The position numbers and the translations under genes were made by a program. Below, piece after piece: positions 31,740-43,899 of a stretch of 64,000 nucleotides of DNA. Position 1 is the stretch's first letter, and every line of letters begins with the position of its first letter. The notes beneath the pieces are model-generated. The model saw nothing but the letters and a program-made list of their open reading frames with translations, was not told the origin of the DNA and did no database searches. Source of the stretch: Anagrus nilaparvatae (Eukaryota > Arthropoda > Insecta > Hymenoptera > Mymaridae); assembly GCA_022575985.1 (NCBI GenBank), contig JAKSXM010000228.1, positions 620,001-684,000 on the forward strand, written 5' to 3'.

Positions 31740-32780
31740 TAAGCTACAGTAGAACTTGCATCTTTTTGTAAAAAATAAAAAATAAAAAAATATAATTAGG
31801 GGTATTCGGGTATGCTGAATCTGAATTAGGCTACCAATTTACAAAAATTAATATGACGGATTCCAAAATGTGACAAATTCAGTAAAAAAAGCATGATTGT
31901 CTAAAATTTAACAATATAAATAAAAAATGGTACCTGGAGATTTTAATTATGACGAATCTCAATAGGGCCATCAAAAATTTAAATGGCGAACCTCGAATTT
32001 CACCGAATTTGGGATAAAAACGAAAATAATTTCAAAATCAAACAATAAATATTTAATTAATCAAAAATAACTATAACGTTCCTATTAGTAAATTTTAAAT
32101 TGGTTATGGGGGTTTCGAGTATGCCGAAACTAATAATAAATTTTCTAATACCTAATACTTTTAATTGTTTAAGTAATTTTTAATTGTTAATTACTTTTTT
32201 GGACCAAAGCTAAGTGCAAAACTGAGTTACATGTATTTTTTTATCCTGAATGCGAATTTAAAGCAGAATTTCATAAAAAATTATATGGGAGATTATTTTA
32301 AACGAACAAATTGTAATTGTTTAAACAATTTATTTGTTAATATATAAAAAAAATTAATAATAATAATAAGAAAAATATTTTTAATATTCATATTTTTTTT
32401 TTAAATTTACTTGGGTACTTGAACTAATTGATGCATAAAAACCCAAAAATTTTAAATACTAGAACAATAGATAAAAAAAATAATCGAACAATAGTCCTAA
32501 GTCAACAGAACTTATACGACGCGACGTATATACATTCTTTGTAATACACAGTAAGTATACACAATGCGTAACTATATAAGCGAAATGATCAATAATGTAA
32601 ATATTGAAACTTAAATAATTTTATATTTATTTTATTTAAGATTTGATCCTGAGTTTGATTTATTTTGTGACAACTAAAACGTAGAGAAAATTATTTTCAG
32701 TTTTCAATTTCTTATATGATTGATTTTAATTACTTTATTTCGCTTTTATCTCGGGTTTTATTATTCTGATTTTTTTGGGG
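31740..32780. other. A+T-rich region without a gene
   Basis: No coding frame or well-defined repeat end was recognised. Confidence 0.5.
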
Positions 32781-32787
32781 TGTTAAT

Positions 32788-33520
32788 AGATTTAGATTTA
32801 GATTTAGATTTAGATTTAGATTTAGATTTATTTTCAATGCAGGTGTACATTATACAAACTATGACACATTTGCCATAACCCCATAGAGGCAATATAGTCT
32901 GTACATGGGCCTGTAGTCATTTTTTAAAGAATTACAAAAATAAAAAGTTTAATACAAATAAAAATTCTTAAATTATAATATAAATATAAGTTACAAATTT
33001 AAAAAATTATATAACAGTCTTATAATTTTTAATGTGTGCAATTATAATATAAATATAAAATATATTCATGTAGTTATGACCAATTTAATGTTTATACAAT
33101 AAGAGCCATTTTTTAACTCTATAGATCCAACTTAAGTTTATTTGACTAGCATTATTTATTTACTTAAGTGCACTGGGCATTGCATTAAAAATTTTAACAG
33201 CTGCAAAAAAGTAACATTTTTGTCCAACAGATTTATTTTTTTTAGGAATTGCTATTTTAATATATCTTTTACTAGTTTTATCATTTTTATTTCTGTATTC
33301 ACTAATCAATTGTATTATTTCTTTCTTAATAACAAAGTAATAAAAAGTTTGTTTCACATTTAAAATAGTATCCTTTGTTTCGTTATTGGCACCTTGTAAT
33401 TTATTTATAATTTATTTTAGAGTCTTTGAATGATATTTACACAATTATTATAAGCTCCTCCCCAGCCAAGAATACCATATGACATTAAAGAATGGAAAGA
33501 AGAATAATATATTATCTTAA
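32788..33520 (-). mobile_element. 3' fragment of a non-LTR retrotransposon with an (ATCTAA)n tail
   Basis: Minus-strand translation from about 33517 gives SLMSYGILGWGGAYNNCVN followed, after stops, by KTSKRYIKIAIPKK and CYFFAAVKIFNAMPSALK (33160-33260). These are the conserved post-RT segments near the C-terminus of many LINEs (the YGIxxWGGxY and KIFNxxP motifs). Downstream is a 3' UTR and then about seven tandem ATCTAA units (32791-32834), a microsatellite-type LINE tail. Truncated at the 5' side and interrupted by at least three stops. Clade not assigned; CR1- or Jockey-like is possible. Confidence 0.65.
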
Positions 33521-33524
33521 ATTG

Positions 33525-34880
33525 ATTATAATTAACAGTCTAGGCAAATTTAAGTTACTGAATTTCGACATAGGAGTAGTCAAAATTTTTTGTCTCAATC
33601 AAGAAAAAAACAGAGTATATATTTTAATTTTGTTTGATTTTTCGCGATTTCAAAGTAGATTTCAGTAGTTTACCCTCAATTAATAATATAAATAAACTAA
33701 CAAATCAGACAAATAAAAAAAAAATAATTTTTTGCATTTATTAAATGAAAATTTACAATTCCAAAGTAAAAATAAAAAAAAATGCTGTAATTCATAATTT
33801 TCTAGTATTTATAAAAAAAAGTTTCAAACAAAACTAAATACTTACAAATATATTAACAAACAATTGTGATCATATTAAAAATTTAAATTCTTAAGACTAA
33901 TTTTATTTAATTAATAAAATAAACAATTTCAAAAACGATTTTAATGCTAAATAAATTGTTGATATTATAATTATTGTATCTTCATATTTCTTATGAATCA
34001 CAAAAAATATTTTATTTATATTTGTAATTATTTTGAAAATTAAAAAACTAAATAATTTTATTAAATTCAATAAATAATTTTATAATTTAAAATTGTACTT
34101 AATTTATAATTGTACAACGACAAGATTTGAGATATGTATTGCATTTCTTTTAGTGTAAAATTTTCTTGTAGAGTGTAGCGTGTACTTGACGTAATAGTTA
34201 GGGGATGTAATCCTGTAAATATCTCTAAAAATAAATTAATGTTTTAATTTGAATTTCTTATTTTTTTTATATTAGATTAGAATATTGTCTTTCTTTATTA
34301 TTTTTTAATTTATTTTAAATAAAATTTATATAATACAATAATTATATAGAAATGTATTTTATCTCTTTTTACGTTATTTTATTCAATTTACTTTGTGTTA
34401 TTTTTTTTTCTCTAAGACTGTTTTCATTGTTCGTTTTTTTTAAATTCATTATGGAATATTTCTTAAACATTTATTTTTGCCCAGCTTTTCTAACTTTCCC
34501 CTAAAAGACCTCATTTACATAAAATTTAAATTATCAGATTATTGCTCTCAGAAATCCTATATCATACTGAAAGGCAACCTTTACCTACATAATTTTCCTT
34601 TTAAACAATTAAGGTAAAATAAATTTGATTCTGAATTTTTTTTTTAATGTGATCAGCTTTAAACGAACAGGTTTTGATAATTATTGTCTTTTATTGATAT
34701 TATTCTAATTCCAAATTAATCTAAGTCTCAGAGACTAAATTCTGTAATTTTCTAAATCCAGATTATTTATATCCCCAAGTTGAAATTATTCTTAATCCCT
34801 AAACGCGAATTTTTCTGTCCTGAAAACCAAAATATTTTAGTTTAATATTAAAAAGATATTGTTGCATCAATTAACCAGTA
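33525..34880. other. A+T-rich region without a gene
   Basis: Extremely A+T-rich; no convincing coding, RNA or repeat structure identified. The CTAAGTCTCAGAG-type phrase near 34720 is a faint relative of the dispersed repeat at 6001 and 26714. Confidence 0.5.
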
Positions 34881-34886
34881 CTGGGT

Positions 34887-35185
34887 TGAAATAAATTTTT
34901 TAACTAATTTTTAAAAATCAAGTTATACGGCGACCCAAAACCGGCCATTCTCAAGAAAAAATCTTTTCTTTCTATAATCAGGTAAAACATCACAGCCCTG
35001 CAGCTATAAAAGGATTAAATAAATAATACATATTTTTTTTGTATTAATAATTTTTAATCATTTTTATATAAGTAAACATATTTTTTACAGTTATTGATAA
35101 GGCCTGTATTTAAAACAGGCGAAACGTATAACTAGATAATAAAAAACATCACATTTTTTAAAAATCAGTTAAAAAATTTATTTCA
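34887..35185. mobile_element. 299-bp TIR element carrying a hammerhead-like motif
   Basis: TGAAATAAATTTTTTAACT at 34887 and its reverse complement ending at 35185 form inverted repeats of 27 bases with one mismatch. The interior is non-coding and contains the ribozyme-like motif at 35089-35133. AAAACATCACA occurs twice inside in direct orientation (near 34983 and 35143). It may be a small element mobilised by Penelope-like machinery or by a DNA transposase; no coding evidence decides this. Confidence 0.6.
35089..35133 (+). ncRNA. Hammerhead-ribozyme-like motif with a U3-A8 core pair
   Basis: Order: stem I AGTTA (35089-35093), core TTGATAA (35094-35100), one extra G, stem II GCCTGT/ACAGGC (6 perfect pairs, 7-base loop), GAA, self-complementary ACGT as minimal stem III, A at the expected cleavage position (35128), then TAACT closing stem I. 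The core differs from CTGATGA at positions 3 (C to U) and 8 (G to A). These two bases pair in the folded ribozyme, so the change is compensatory. Like the motif at 23406 it has one extra base before stem II. Catalysis is inferred. Confidence 0.5.
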
Positions 35186-35189
35186 AAAT

Positions 35190-36210
35190 ATTTTAGTTAA
35201 TGTTCGTTATTTTTTATCAATAATTTTATTTATCTGAAACTCTATATCTATATCTATCTATATTATCTATATATATATTAATCCTTGAAGATTATATTTT
35301 AGCGTGCCTGCGATTCCCGATGTATCTAAACCTTTTTTTATGAAAATTTTTATGTAGTACATCTTATTTTTATGTGACATTGATGTATCTTTACTATGAT
35401 ACCTTTTTTTTTTAACTGAGGTACTTCCTACTTTAATGCCAAATTTTGATGATTTTCGATAAATTTTGAAAATTTTTAATTGAATTCAATACTTAGTTTT
35501 TATTTAGACTTTTGGTGTTTCCTGCCATAATTAATTTCTAAGTGGGTTATAAAATTAATATTAATTAGGTACTTTATGTTTGTTGAAAAAATACAGAACG
35601 TAATAGAAAAATCAGAATGTAAAAAATTAAATCGATAAATGATATTAATTTGTGATAAATTTATTTCAATATAAAAGTTATTTTTTATCAATATTTTTCA
35701 CATATAAATTCATACTTTTACTATTTGGTATATTTAATACACATTGGGCTTTTTTTAAATCAATTGTATGTAAAAGTACTGTTTTTCCTGCAAAATTTCC
35801 TGTTATAGTTTCTAATTTGCACCCACGATTCTTTCATATCTAGTAAAATTCCTTATAATTTTTAAAGTTGTAAATATTAGGCGCTTTTTTAAAAAATAAA
35901 ACTCTTTAGCCGATACTCTAGCCTACCCCTATGCATTTATTTTTTATTTAAAAAATTCTTGCAATCCCGTTTATGAAATGAATATTTTAAATGAATATTT
36001 TAAATTAATGCAGATTTACTAAATCAAAATTTTTGTTTTCTAACTGATTTCATAAAAAACAAAAATATTTAAATAAATAATTAAAAAATCAAAAAATTGG
36101 TGCGGGCAAAAATCATTTTTCCTTAAAATCACACCCACACACATACACAAACTTTGCTACAAATAATAATTGTTTTTAAAAAAATCAAAAATATGAAAAA
36201 CTTATTTTTC
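35190..36210. other. A+T-rich region without a gene
   Basis: A (TATC)n-like patch near 35245 and otherwise A+T-rich sequence; no gene recognised. Confidence 0.5.
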
Positions 36211-36215
36211 TTGTC

Positions 36216-36360
36216 AACGGCTAGAAAGCACGTATATACGACCCTTGTCAATAAATAAAGAATAACCCAAATCGGAGTTAACCAACCTCGGCTTTGCCTC
36301 GGATAGTAATTTACGTGCTTTTTGGGCCATTCTTTACTTTTCTAGACACGAGTTCTTAAT
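36216..36360. repeat. Dispersed hairpin repeat, second copy
   Basis: Landmarks GTATATACGACCCTTGTC, GGCTTTGCCTCGG and GGGCCATTCTTTACTTTTCT in the same order as at 38890-39020. AATAAAGAATAACCC and GGGCCATTCTTTA form the hairpin. Non-coding. Confidence 0.6.
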
Positions 36361-36939
36361 ATATACTATTTAAAAAATTAAAAATAAAAAAATAAAAATT
36401 TATTATTTATTAATATTTTACTGTATTAAATAACTTAATTACTCGAGTAACAGATATACTACAGTACTACTAAACTTATGATAATAAATATGTAAATACA
36501 AATAAAAATGCACAACTTTATACTTTAGTAAACATATATACTAAAAAGCTTTATTATTATAATGATTATATATATTATATGTCAGTAACGCATTTACAAT
36601 AAAGCACGTGTCCTTTCTGCTTTTTTTTAGGGTGTAAAGTATATATTATTAAATTTATAAAATACTATACGTGTTAAAAACAAAAAGGGATATTTGAAAT
36701 TATCATTATTTAAAATATCATTACAAGTATGTACAAAGAAAAAATATGTAAAAGAAAATAAAGCTCTACGACTTTACGTTACATTGAAGTATTTTTTTTG
36801 TGAAAAATCAAATGAATTGTCCACTAAACAAAATTTCGTTTCCGGTATTTCTCTGTCTATAGCAGATCACCCTGGGTTATATCAAGGTCGTTTAAACTTT
36901 TACTTAAAATTTTTAAATAAAATCAAATAATTTTGTTTT

Positions 36940-37500
36940 TATAGGTGATGATTTTAGATTTTTTGACCCCAAGAAACTAGTGTGCGTGTGTAAGTACGTA
37001 TGTCTGTAACCGAGGATATTTCACAACTATTATGGTATTGAGACCTAATTTATTTTTCAAAAATTTTTTTATTAAAAAATTTCAAACTATACTTTTTTTT
37101 TATTTAATTTGGATGTAATAGCTAACTTAATTCTGAAAATACTAGTATCTAGAATTATCGCTTTCACTTGATATCTCGAACCTGATAATTAATTTTTTTT
37201 TAATTTTTTTCTTAAAATTCTTCTCTTTAAAGAATACAAAAAACACAAAATTAATTTTTTGGACGTAGTACCTAATTTATTTTTATGAAAGTACTAATTC
37301 TTAGAAATATTGTTTTTATTAGATATCTTGAATTTGACGATTATTTTTTTGAAAATTTTTGCCATCAAAAAGGCAAAAAACATTAATTTTTTTTTTTCGG
37401 ATATAGTACATAATTTTTTTCTATGAAAGTATTAATTTAGAAATATCGTTTTTATTTGATATTTCCAATTTGAAAAGAAATAAGAAATACACATTGAAAA
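36940..37500 (-). repeat. 156-bp tandem repeat array, minus orientation, with end module
   Basis: Reversed copies of the unit seen at 49-55 kb: GGACGTAGTACCTAATTTAT near 37261 and GGATATAGTACATAATTTTT near 37398 are about 140 bases apart. The end module (GACCCCAAGAAACTAG, then a GTGTGCGTGTG run and a GATATTTCACAA phrase) lies at 36965-37030. The open frame at 36694-36930 beside it shows no domain and is probably chance. Confidence 0.65.
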
Positions 37501-37784
37501 TCATGGATCTGATAGATTAAAAAAAAATTCGCCTCCAGCAATAAAAACCCCCTTTGCAGATTTACAATATTATCCTGTACTAACAATTTTTAAATTAAAA
37601 AAAACACCATCCTTTTACTAGTCATTAATAACACTATTTTTGTGAATGAATTTAAACTTTGAGATTAAGCTTAATATAACTAATAATTCAGTTTATTTCT
37701 TATGATATCTAATCTAATATGTGCACCAAAAATTAAACAGATTATCTTTTTATATATTATAATAAAATAGTATATTTACGGTTC

Positions 37785-39020
37785 GTGTCCAGAAAAGTAA
37801 AGAATGGCCCAAACCCGATCCCAAACCGCACGTAAATTACCTTCCGAGGCGAAGCCGAGAATACTTTGTTAGTAAAATAGATCATTAAGAATATTTTGTT
37901 ATTGATAATGAGGAACCATAGTGCCAATTGTTTGGCAGCGTTTTTTTTTTTAATGTTCCCTATTTTTTCAATTTTACAGGTACACAAAAAAATAGTAATT
38001 TTAAATTAAATTACGATTTCGTTTACTAAATTCAAGTTGTTTAAAAGCCGCCATAAGTTTTTAGTAAAATTTACTAATAAAATTTGTTTCTCTGTTTACT
38101 AATATCGTTGCGAGGTTAATTTCTTATTCTTTTTTTTGCGTTTATTTTACAACCTGGTCACAAATAAGAAACGCTGCCAAGAAATTGGCACTATGGTTCC
38201 TCATTAGCAATAACAACATGTTCTTAATGTTCTATTTTACCTAACAAAGTACAATGACATAAGAAAAACTGAAAATGAGGTTTTTTACATAAAAAAAGAT
38301 TTTTTCTACACTAGTAAATAATCTTTTTTTATGTTTAATTACATCTGCTATATAGACGGTTTTTGGTGTAGCTGGCGTAATTATATCTAAAAGATATAAT
38401 TAGACTATTACACTATAAATGAAAACTTTTTTACTATTTTTAAATTGAGGAATAAATTGTGGAAAATATATTAGTATTAAAACGATTTTTCTAAAACTTT
38501 TTAAAAAAAAAAATTAGGTACTATAATATATAAGTCCTTCAAGAATAAAAAGTTGTTGTTTTTAGTATCTTTCAGTGGCAAACATTTTTAGAGAAAAAAT
38601 TTCAAAAAAAATTAAGTATCAGATCCAAGAAATCAAGTAAAAATGATATTTCTAAAATTAATAATTTCGGAGACAAAATAAAAAAAAATTTGGTGTTTTT
38701 TATATTTTTGGGTAGCAAAAATTTTAAGATAAAATTGAAAAAAAAAAATTAATTATCAAATTCAAGATATTAAGTAAAAACGATAGTTCTAGATATTCGT
38801 ACTTTCATAAGAAGAAATTAAGTACTACGTCCTAAAAAAAATTTCCACTGAGCGACTGGAAAAAACGCGTTTTCTTGCCACTGACGAAGAAAAATCGTAT
38901 ACGACCCTTGTCCATAAATAAAAAATGAACCAAATCGCAGTTTACCAGCCTCGACTTCGCCTCGAATGGTAATTTACGTGCGATTTCGGCCATTCTTTAC
39001 TTTTCTGGATACGGGATCGT
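37785..39020. repeat. Composite: hairpin repeats, inverted GCCAA-end modules and satellite units
   Basis: Bounded by two copies of the AAAGAATGGCCCA-type repeat (37785-37860 and 38860-39020). Inside, an 85-base module (37867-37955) with GTGCCAATTGTTTGGCAGCG recurs inverted at 38172-38255 with GCTGCCAAGAAATTGGCAC. From 38260 the sequence parallels 49040-49620 in direct orientation (for example GGTGTAGCTGGCGTAATTAT at 38365 and 49131), leading into 156-bp satellite units at 38500-38850. A further weak copy of the module is at 39535-39620. No coding sequence. Confidence 0.65.
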
Positions 39021-39689
39021 AATATATTAGTGTCAGAAAATTGAAAAAAACATGATTATATTTTTTTCTTTTTGCACGTAGTACTTTATTTTTTTACAAT
39101 GGAAGTTCTAACTTTTAGATGGTCATTATAATTTATTTCTGACTATCACTGATTTCAATTTAAAATAGTGAAAATGTTTGTATCATTATTTTTCCAATTC
39201 AAAAATAATATTATTTTTTCTATGTGAGTTTAAAATGCACGCAAAAAAAAGAATAGTAAAATTAACCTCAAAGAATTTAGTAAACACAAATTAATGAATG
39301 TTGGTAAATATAACCAAAAAATTAGTAAATTTCACTAAAAAAATTGAGGTTTTAGTTTTATAAACAAATTTTTTTAGTAAATTTTACTAAAAATTTATAG
39401 TGACTTTTAACCACACTGAACTTAGTAAACAAAATCGTTATTTTGGTTAGATTTACTAATTTTTTATATGCGTGTGACAATATCAAGGAAAAGATAGTTT
39501 TTAGTTTTTTTGCGTTATTATACTTAATTAGATGAAATAAACCATTAAGAATATTTTGTTAATGCTTGAGGAACAGTATGTAGTGCCAATAATTTGACAA
39601 CTTTTTATTCTTTTGTTTTTGACAAATTAAGTTTATCTATCTATCAATTTATTAAAAAAAAAAATAATTTAGAATAAAAAAGATTGGAA

Positions 39690-40240
39690 AATTATTGGGA
39701 ATGGAAAAAAGATTGCAATAGCTATCTTTTCTTTGTTATTTTATGCACATTAATTTCATAATTGAACACTTAGATACTTTATAAGTAAATAATTAAACTG
39801 CTAATAAATATAGAATTGACTATATTTTAAAAGCGAAAGTTTTTTAGATAATTAAATTCCTTTTTTTTATACTTTTAACATAAAGCAATAATAAGCTATA
39901 ATAGAAAAATTTTATAAGTACATAATATAATGCATTTTTAAAAAAAATTTGTTATGAGAAAACATCTTTTGCTTTATAAAATTTGCCAGTTTTTATAAAT
40001 TGAATGAATAAATTGCGCTTTTTTTTATTTGAGTTAAATTTTTTTATATAAACATTCACAAGATAATATAACTACTCTAACCTTCTTTCGTCTAAAAATA
40101 ATTGTATTATTAATTATAGCTTATTTCTTTGTCATTACATCATATTTACAAAAAAAAATATATAATGTCTATTAATATTGATTTTTCTGTTCTTTTAGAT
40201 ACACTTTTGACATAATATATCCTATATACTATTCACGGTT
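39690..40240. repeat. Left arm of a long inverted repeat
   Basis: About 550 bases match the reverse complement of 45095-45665, with small indels. Clear landmarks are ACTCTAACCTTCTTTCGTCT near 40076 against AGACGAAAGAAGGTTAGAGT near 45243, and TTAGATAATTAAATTCC near 39845 against its inverted copy near 45500. The arms enclose 4.85 kb. Either these are long terminal inverted repeats of a 6-kb element or the result of an inverted duplication. No transposase is visible between them. Confidence 0.75.
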
Positions 40241-40901
40241 TACTATAGATATATATTTTCTCTATTAATATTTACATATTTACATATACTATATTTGTCT
40301 AGTATGGTCTTAAACCGTCTTGAAAAAAAAGATGAAAATAAACTGAGCAAAATATATTGTATCATAGAAAAGATTTACTGATGCGTTTAACGTGATTTAA
40401 GGAATATTATTTACCATTGAGATTATGAGATTACAAGAATAGCAAATTTAATAAAAACCCTGTTATATCAATATTTCAAGTATCAAAAATACAATATTTT
40501 AATAAGAAATATGTAAAACCAAATTTTCATTTATTGATTTTTTAAAAATAAAGATGAATAAATTAAGATGAATTTAATGAGCTGAAAAAAAAAATACTTG
40601 TGAATGTATACTTACATACCATTAAAAAATTACTATTGTGCGATGAAAAAAAAATAAATCTCATATTACAGAGTTGATTTGTTTTGCCGTAGTGAAATAT
40701 GCTCAAGTAAAATTTAAATATTATAAAATATACGGAGGTCATGGAAAGTATTTTCTTATTTTAAATTACTTGTTTACCAAAATGTAAAATAATGCTTAAC
40801 TTTTTTATTATTTATCCTAAACTTGTACTTAGCAACTAAAATATTTAGCTAGAAATTTTTATAATTTTACGACATTTGCTTGTAACTTGAAAGGACACTA
40901 A

Positions 40902-41484
40902 TAGTCGGGTCCATTTCGTTAATCAAAAATAAAAAGCACGACTCCGAGTAACTTACGATGAAACCTGATAATACAGGCGCCAGCCATACTTGCAAAATTG
41001 GCGAATAATTTGTTAATAACAAAAAATTGACCACGAAATTTGCAAAATGGACCCCGAATTCATGTTCAGCGAGTCGAAAAACATAAATACCACCTATTTT
41101 AATCCTCGGAAAAAGAAATTAAATCTCTTAATTTTTGGGCGTGATTAGTATGGCTGGCGCCTAAACTATAAGGGAATCGCTTGAGATAGCACTAAAGAAC
41201 ATTGTCTACGATGAATAAACTTGCGCTGGTGAAAAATGGGTAAAAAACCCCCCAATTCCCCCCCCCCCTTAAGCCCTAAAATCTTAATTAATCTTTTTTT
41301 GTCATTTTAACGACCCCTAGTAGGTTTTTTGGGTCACTGAACACGAATATCATATCAGTTTTTACTCATCGTAGACAATGTTCTTTAGTGCTATCTCAAA
41401 CGATTCCCATAGGTTTCATCGCAAGTTAGTCGGGGTCGTGCTTTTTAGAGGTTTGGCCTTTTTTTTACACCAAGGCCCCGACTA
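40902..41484. repeat. Foldback element interrupted by a MITE
   Basis: TAGTCGGG at 40902 and CCCCGACTA ending at 41484 mark the ends. AAAAAGCACGAC with ACGATGAAACCT (40931-40966) pairs with 41410-41436, and AGCACTAAAGAACATTGTCT near 41192 pairs with the inverted copy near 41372. The left arm holds an insertion of about 190 bases that the right arm lacks. The central part contains TTTTTTGGGTCACTGAACAC, a phrase shared with the foldback at 43900. Confidence 0.7.
40975..41162. mobile_element. 188-bp MITE with perfect 16-bp ends AGGCGCCAGCCATACT
   Basis: AGGCGCCAGCCATACT at 40975 and its exact reverse complement ending at 41162. It interrupts the left arm of the surrounding foldback, whose right arm preserves the empty site (CCTATGGGAATC on the minus-strand reading), so insertion came after the foldback formed. 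The target duplication is unclear. The interior again contains GTTCAGCGAGTCGAAAAAC, a relative of the GGGTCGCTGA repeats. Confidence 0.65.
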
Positions 41485-42299
41485 TAACTTATCTAAGATA
41501 TCATAAAGGCCTCAACAGATTGCAGTACGCTATATCGGTGCATTCATGGCTTCTAACAGTGAATCCATGCTTTTAACCAATAGGCGTAAATCAAGTTCTT
41601 GTCCAATCAGGGAGCGTATATCATTCGGTACGCTTAGTACGTGTATTTCACACATACACGGTGACCCTTAGCGGGACGTGAATTTTATTTTATTAGGTGC
41701 ATCGCTATTTGTTTATGCTTGTAATCTTAGCTACAATTGGTTAACTAATAAACAAACAATGCATCCCGCTCTGGATCGCCCTGTATACTTCATATTTGGA
41801 AAGTACCAATAAATTCTTTAAGCATTGAACTTTTAATTTATCGCTACCTGCATTGGGAAAATCTCGATTTGGTAGCAAAAATTATCAACTTCCGGAATTT
41901 TCCCCATAAGACTAATGTGATATTTACTTATCTATGTACCCTTATATCTCAAAATTATGCACGACTATTGACTATGAGATCCATACCATTCGTTTCCTGA
42001 GAATTCCCTCTAACTAACTGTATAATGTCTTTATTCGGAATTTTTGCTGGGGAGAATGACCTTAGTATACTACTTTTTTGCATTTAATTTAAGTAAGGAT
42101 TTATTTATTTTGATTTGCTAATTAAAGTTTTGCAGAACAACAAATTTTCTAATAATAAAAAACATTGCTGCATTTTTTCATCATTAAAAATCGTCAAAAA
42201 ACATACACTCTTAATATAAAGCAGATCCTGTTCTGATATATCACCTTTAAGCATGGATTCATGCCTTTTTGTTATACAAATATGATTTTAATTTGATTT

Positions 42300-42940
42300 T
42301 TTGGTTCCTCGTAGAAGAACCATTGTGATAGGTAAAGTTTTTATTTTTGTTTTTTTTTAGACCCCAGGAAGCTAAAAAACTGAAAAAAAATGGTTTTTAA
42401 ATAAAGTCGTATGTGTGTGTATGTAGTATACGCATGTATGCATCCGGTGATATTTCACAATCTTTTAGGGTATTAAACCTAATTTTTTCATCAAAATATC
42501 GTTTTCACTCGATTTCTTGGATCTAATACTTAATTTTTTTTTATTTTTTTTGGCAAAATTTTTTACATAAAAAAATAAAAAAACACCATTATTGTTTTTA
42601 GTTTTTGAACATAGTACCTTATTTTTTTCTGTAAAAATTTGAATATCTACAACTGTCGTTTTACTTGATGTCTCGATCTGTTAATTAATTTTTTGATAAA
42701 CGTTGTCTCAAAATATTTGCCTTCAAAAATATTAAAAATATCATTGTTTTTTTTCTTTTCAGACGTAGTACCTAATTTTTTCTATGAAAGAACTAATTCT
42801 AGAAATTCCATTTTTACTCGATTATATTTGGATCTGATACCTAACTATTCAAATTTTTTTTTCACGAATACTTTTTGAAAGAAAATAAAAATATCACTGA
42901 AATTTTTTTTCACGAGATTCCCATACACCCCTGATTTGCA
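42300..42940 (-). repeat. 156-bp satellite element, minus orientation, with hairpin end
   Basis: The end module begins TTGGTTCCTCGTAGAAGAAC at 42300 (near-perfect hairpin), followed by GACCCCAGGAAGCTAAAAAA, a GTGTGTGTATGTAG run and GGTGATATTTCACAA. Three to four reversed repeat units follow, with AGTACCTTATTTTTTTCTG near 42614 and ACGTAGTACCTAATTTTTT near 42764. Mirror image of the ends at 50.1, 52.1 and 55.1 kb. Confidence 0.7.
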
Positions 42941-43164
42941 AATTTATTAATCACAAAAAAGACGACAAAAACTGCCTGAAAAAATTGAATACATAGTATT
43001 TAAAATATTACGTAAAATGTACCGAAAAAATGGAACCCATTAAATTCAACCTGATTTAAAAATATAATTGATTAATTTAGCGAATTTTTTTAGTTATGGA
43101 GCCAAAGCGAAATGAATCAAGGCACAGGTGCATTCTATTCATCTAGTGCTTTTTACAGACAAAT

Positions 43165-43290
43165 TTTATTTGTGATATATTGTATTAGATTTTATATTAT
43201 TCTTAATTGTATATATTGTATTATATTTCATATTATTCTTAATTGTATATATTGTATATTATGTGTATATTGTATATTATGTATTAAATC
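43165..43290. repeat. Tandem repeat of about 36 bases
   Basis: The unit ATATTGTATTA...TATTATTCTTAATTGT occurs twice in full (43178 and 43214), followed by shortened ATATTGTATATTATGT units. Just downstream, AAATAAAGACGATGATAATAA (43305-43325) resembles a LINE tail. The open frame across the repeat (IYCIIFHIILNCIYCI) is a product of the tandem structure. Confidence 0.6.
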
Positions 43291-43899
43291 AATTTTGCTT
43301 TGGTAAATAAAGACGATGATAATAATTATGTATAAGCATAATTGATGGGTAATTTTTACAAATAAAGCACAAATTAAAATTAGTTCACTCAAACTAATTC
43401 TGAAATGGCCTACCTAGGTTCTTTATCAATTATTTTTTCGCAATATTTCAAGAATTGCGAAAGTTCGAAAATCTTTGAACTACTGTATTCAATACTTGAA
43501 TTCCCTGCCTATTTACATATGCCATTTTTTTTTTTTAATTTTATATTTTGCAAATTTTTCTGGATTTTTAATCATTTAGTCAACGCGAAAATTGAAATTT
43601 TCTAAAAAAAATAATAGCAAATTTGATTTGCCGAGGAAATTTGAGCTGTAAAAATGGTACTTGAAAGTTATTTTTATACTTAAGTTTTGTACTTTCTGAG
43701 ATATTATGGGAAGAAAACTCAAAAACGTCGTTCGCAATATTTCAAAATGCATTTGCGCAAAAAGTGCCCAGCCAAATTTTTTCTTTCTGGTCTTAAATTA
43801 ATCAAAAAAACTGGGCCAAAAATATTCCGTAATTTTTTTTCGAGTACGAGAACCCTCGATATTTCCTTATTCAAAACAGGTTAACGGGACGCGTGATAT

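Noticed and set aside
32788..32836. Telomere-like repeat (TTTAGA)n
   Set aside because: The usual insect telomere unit is TTAGG; these units follow a LINE 3' end in the position of its tail.
36694..36930. 78-residue open frame next to the satellite
   Set aside because: A+T-driven composition, no domain and no repeat of the frame in related copies.
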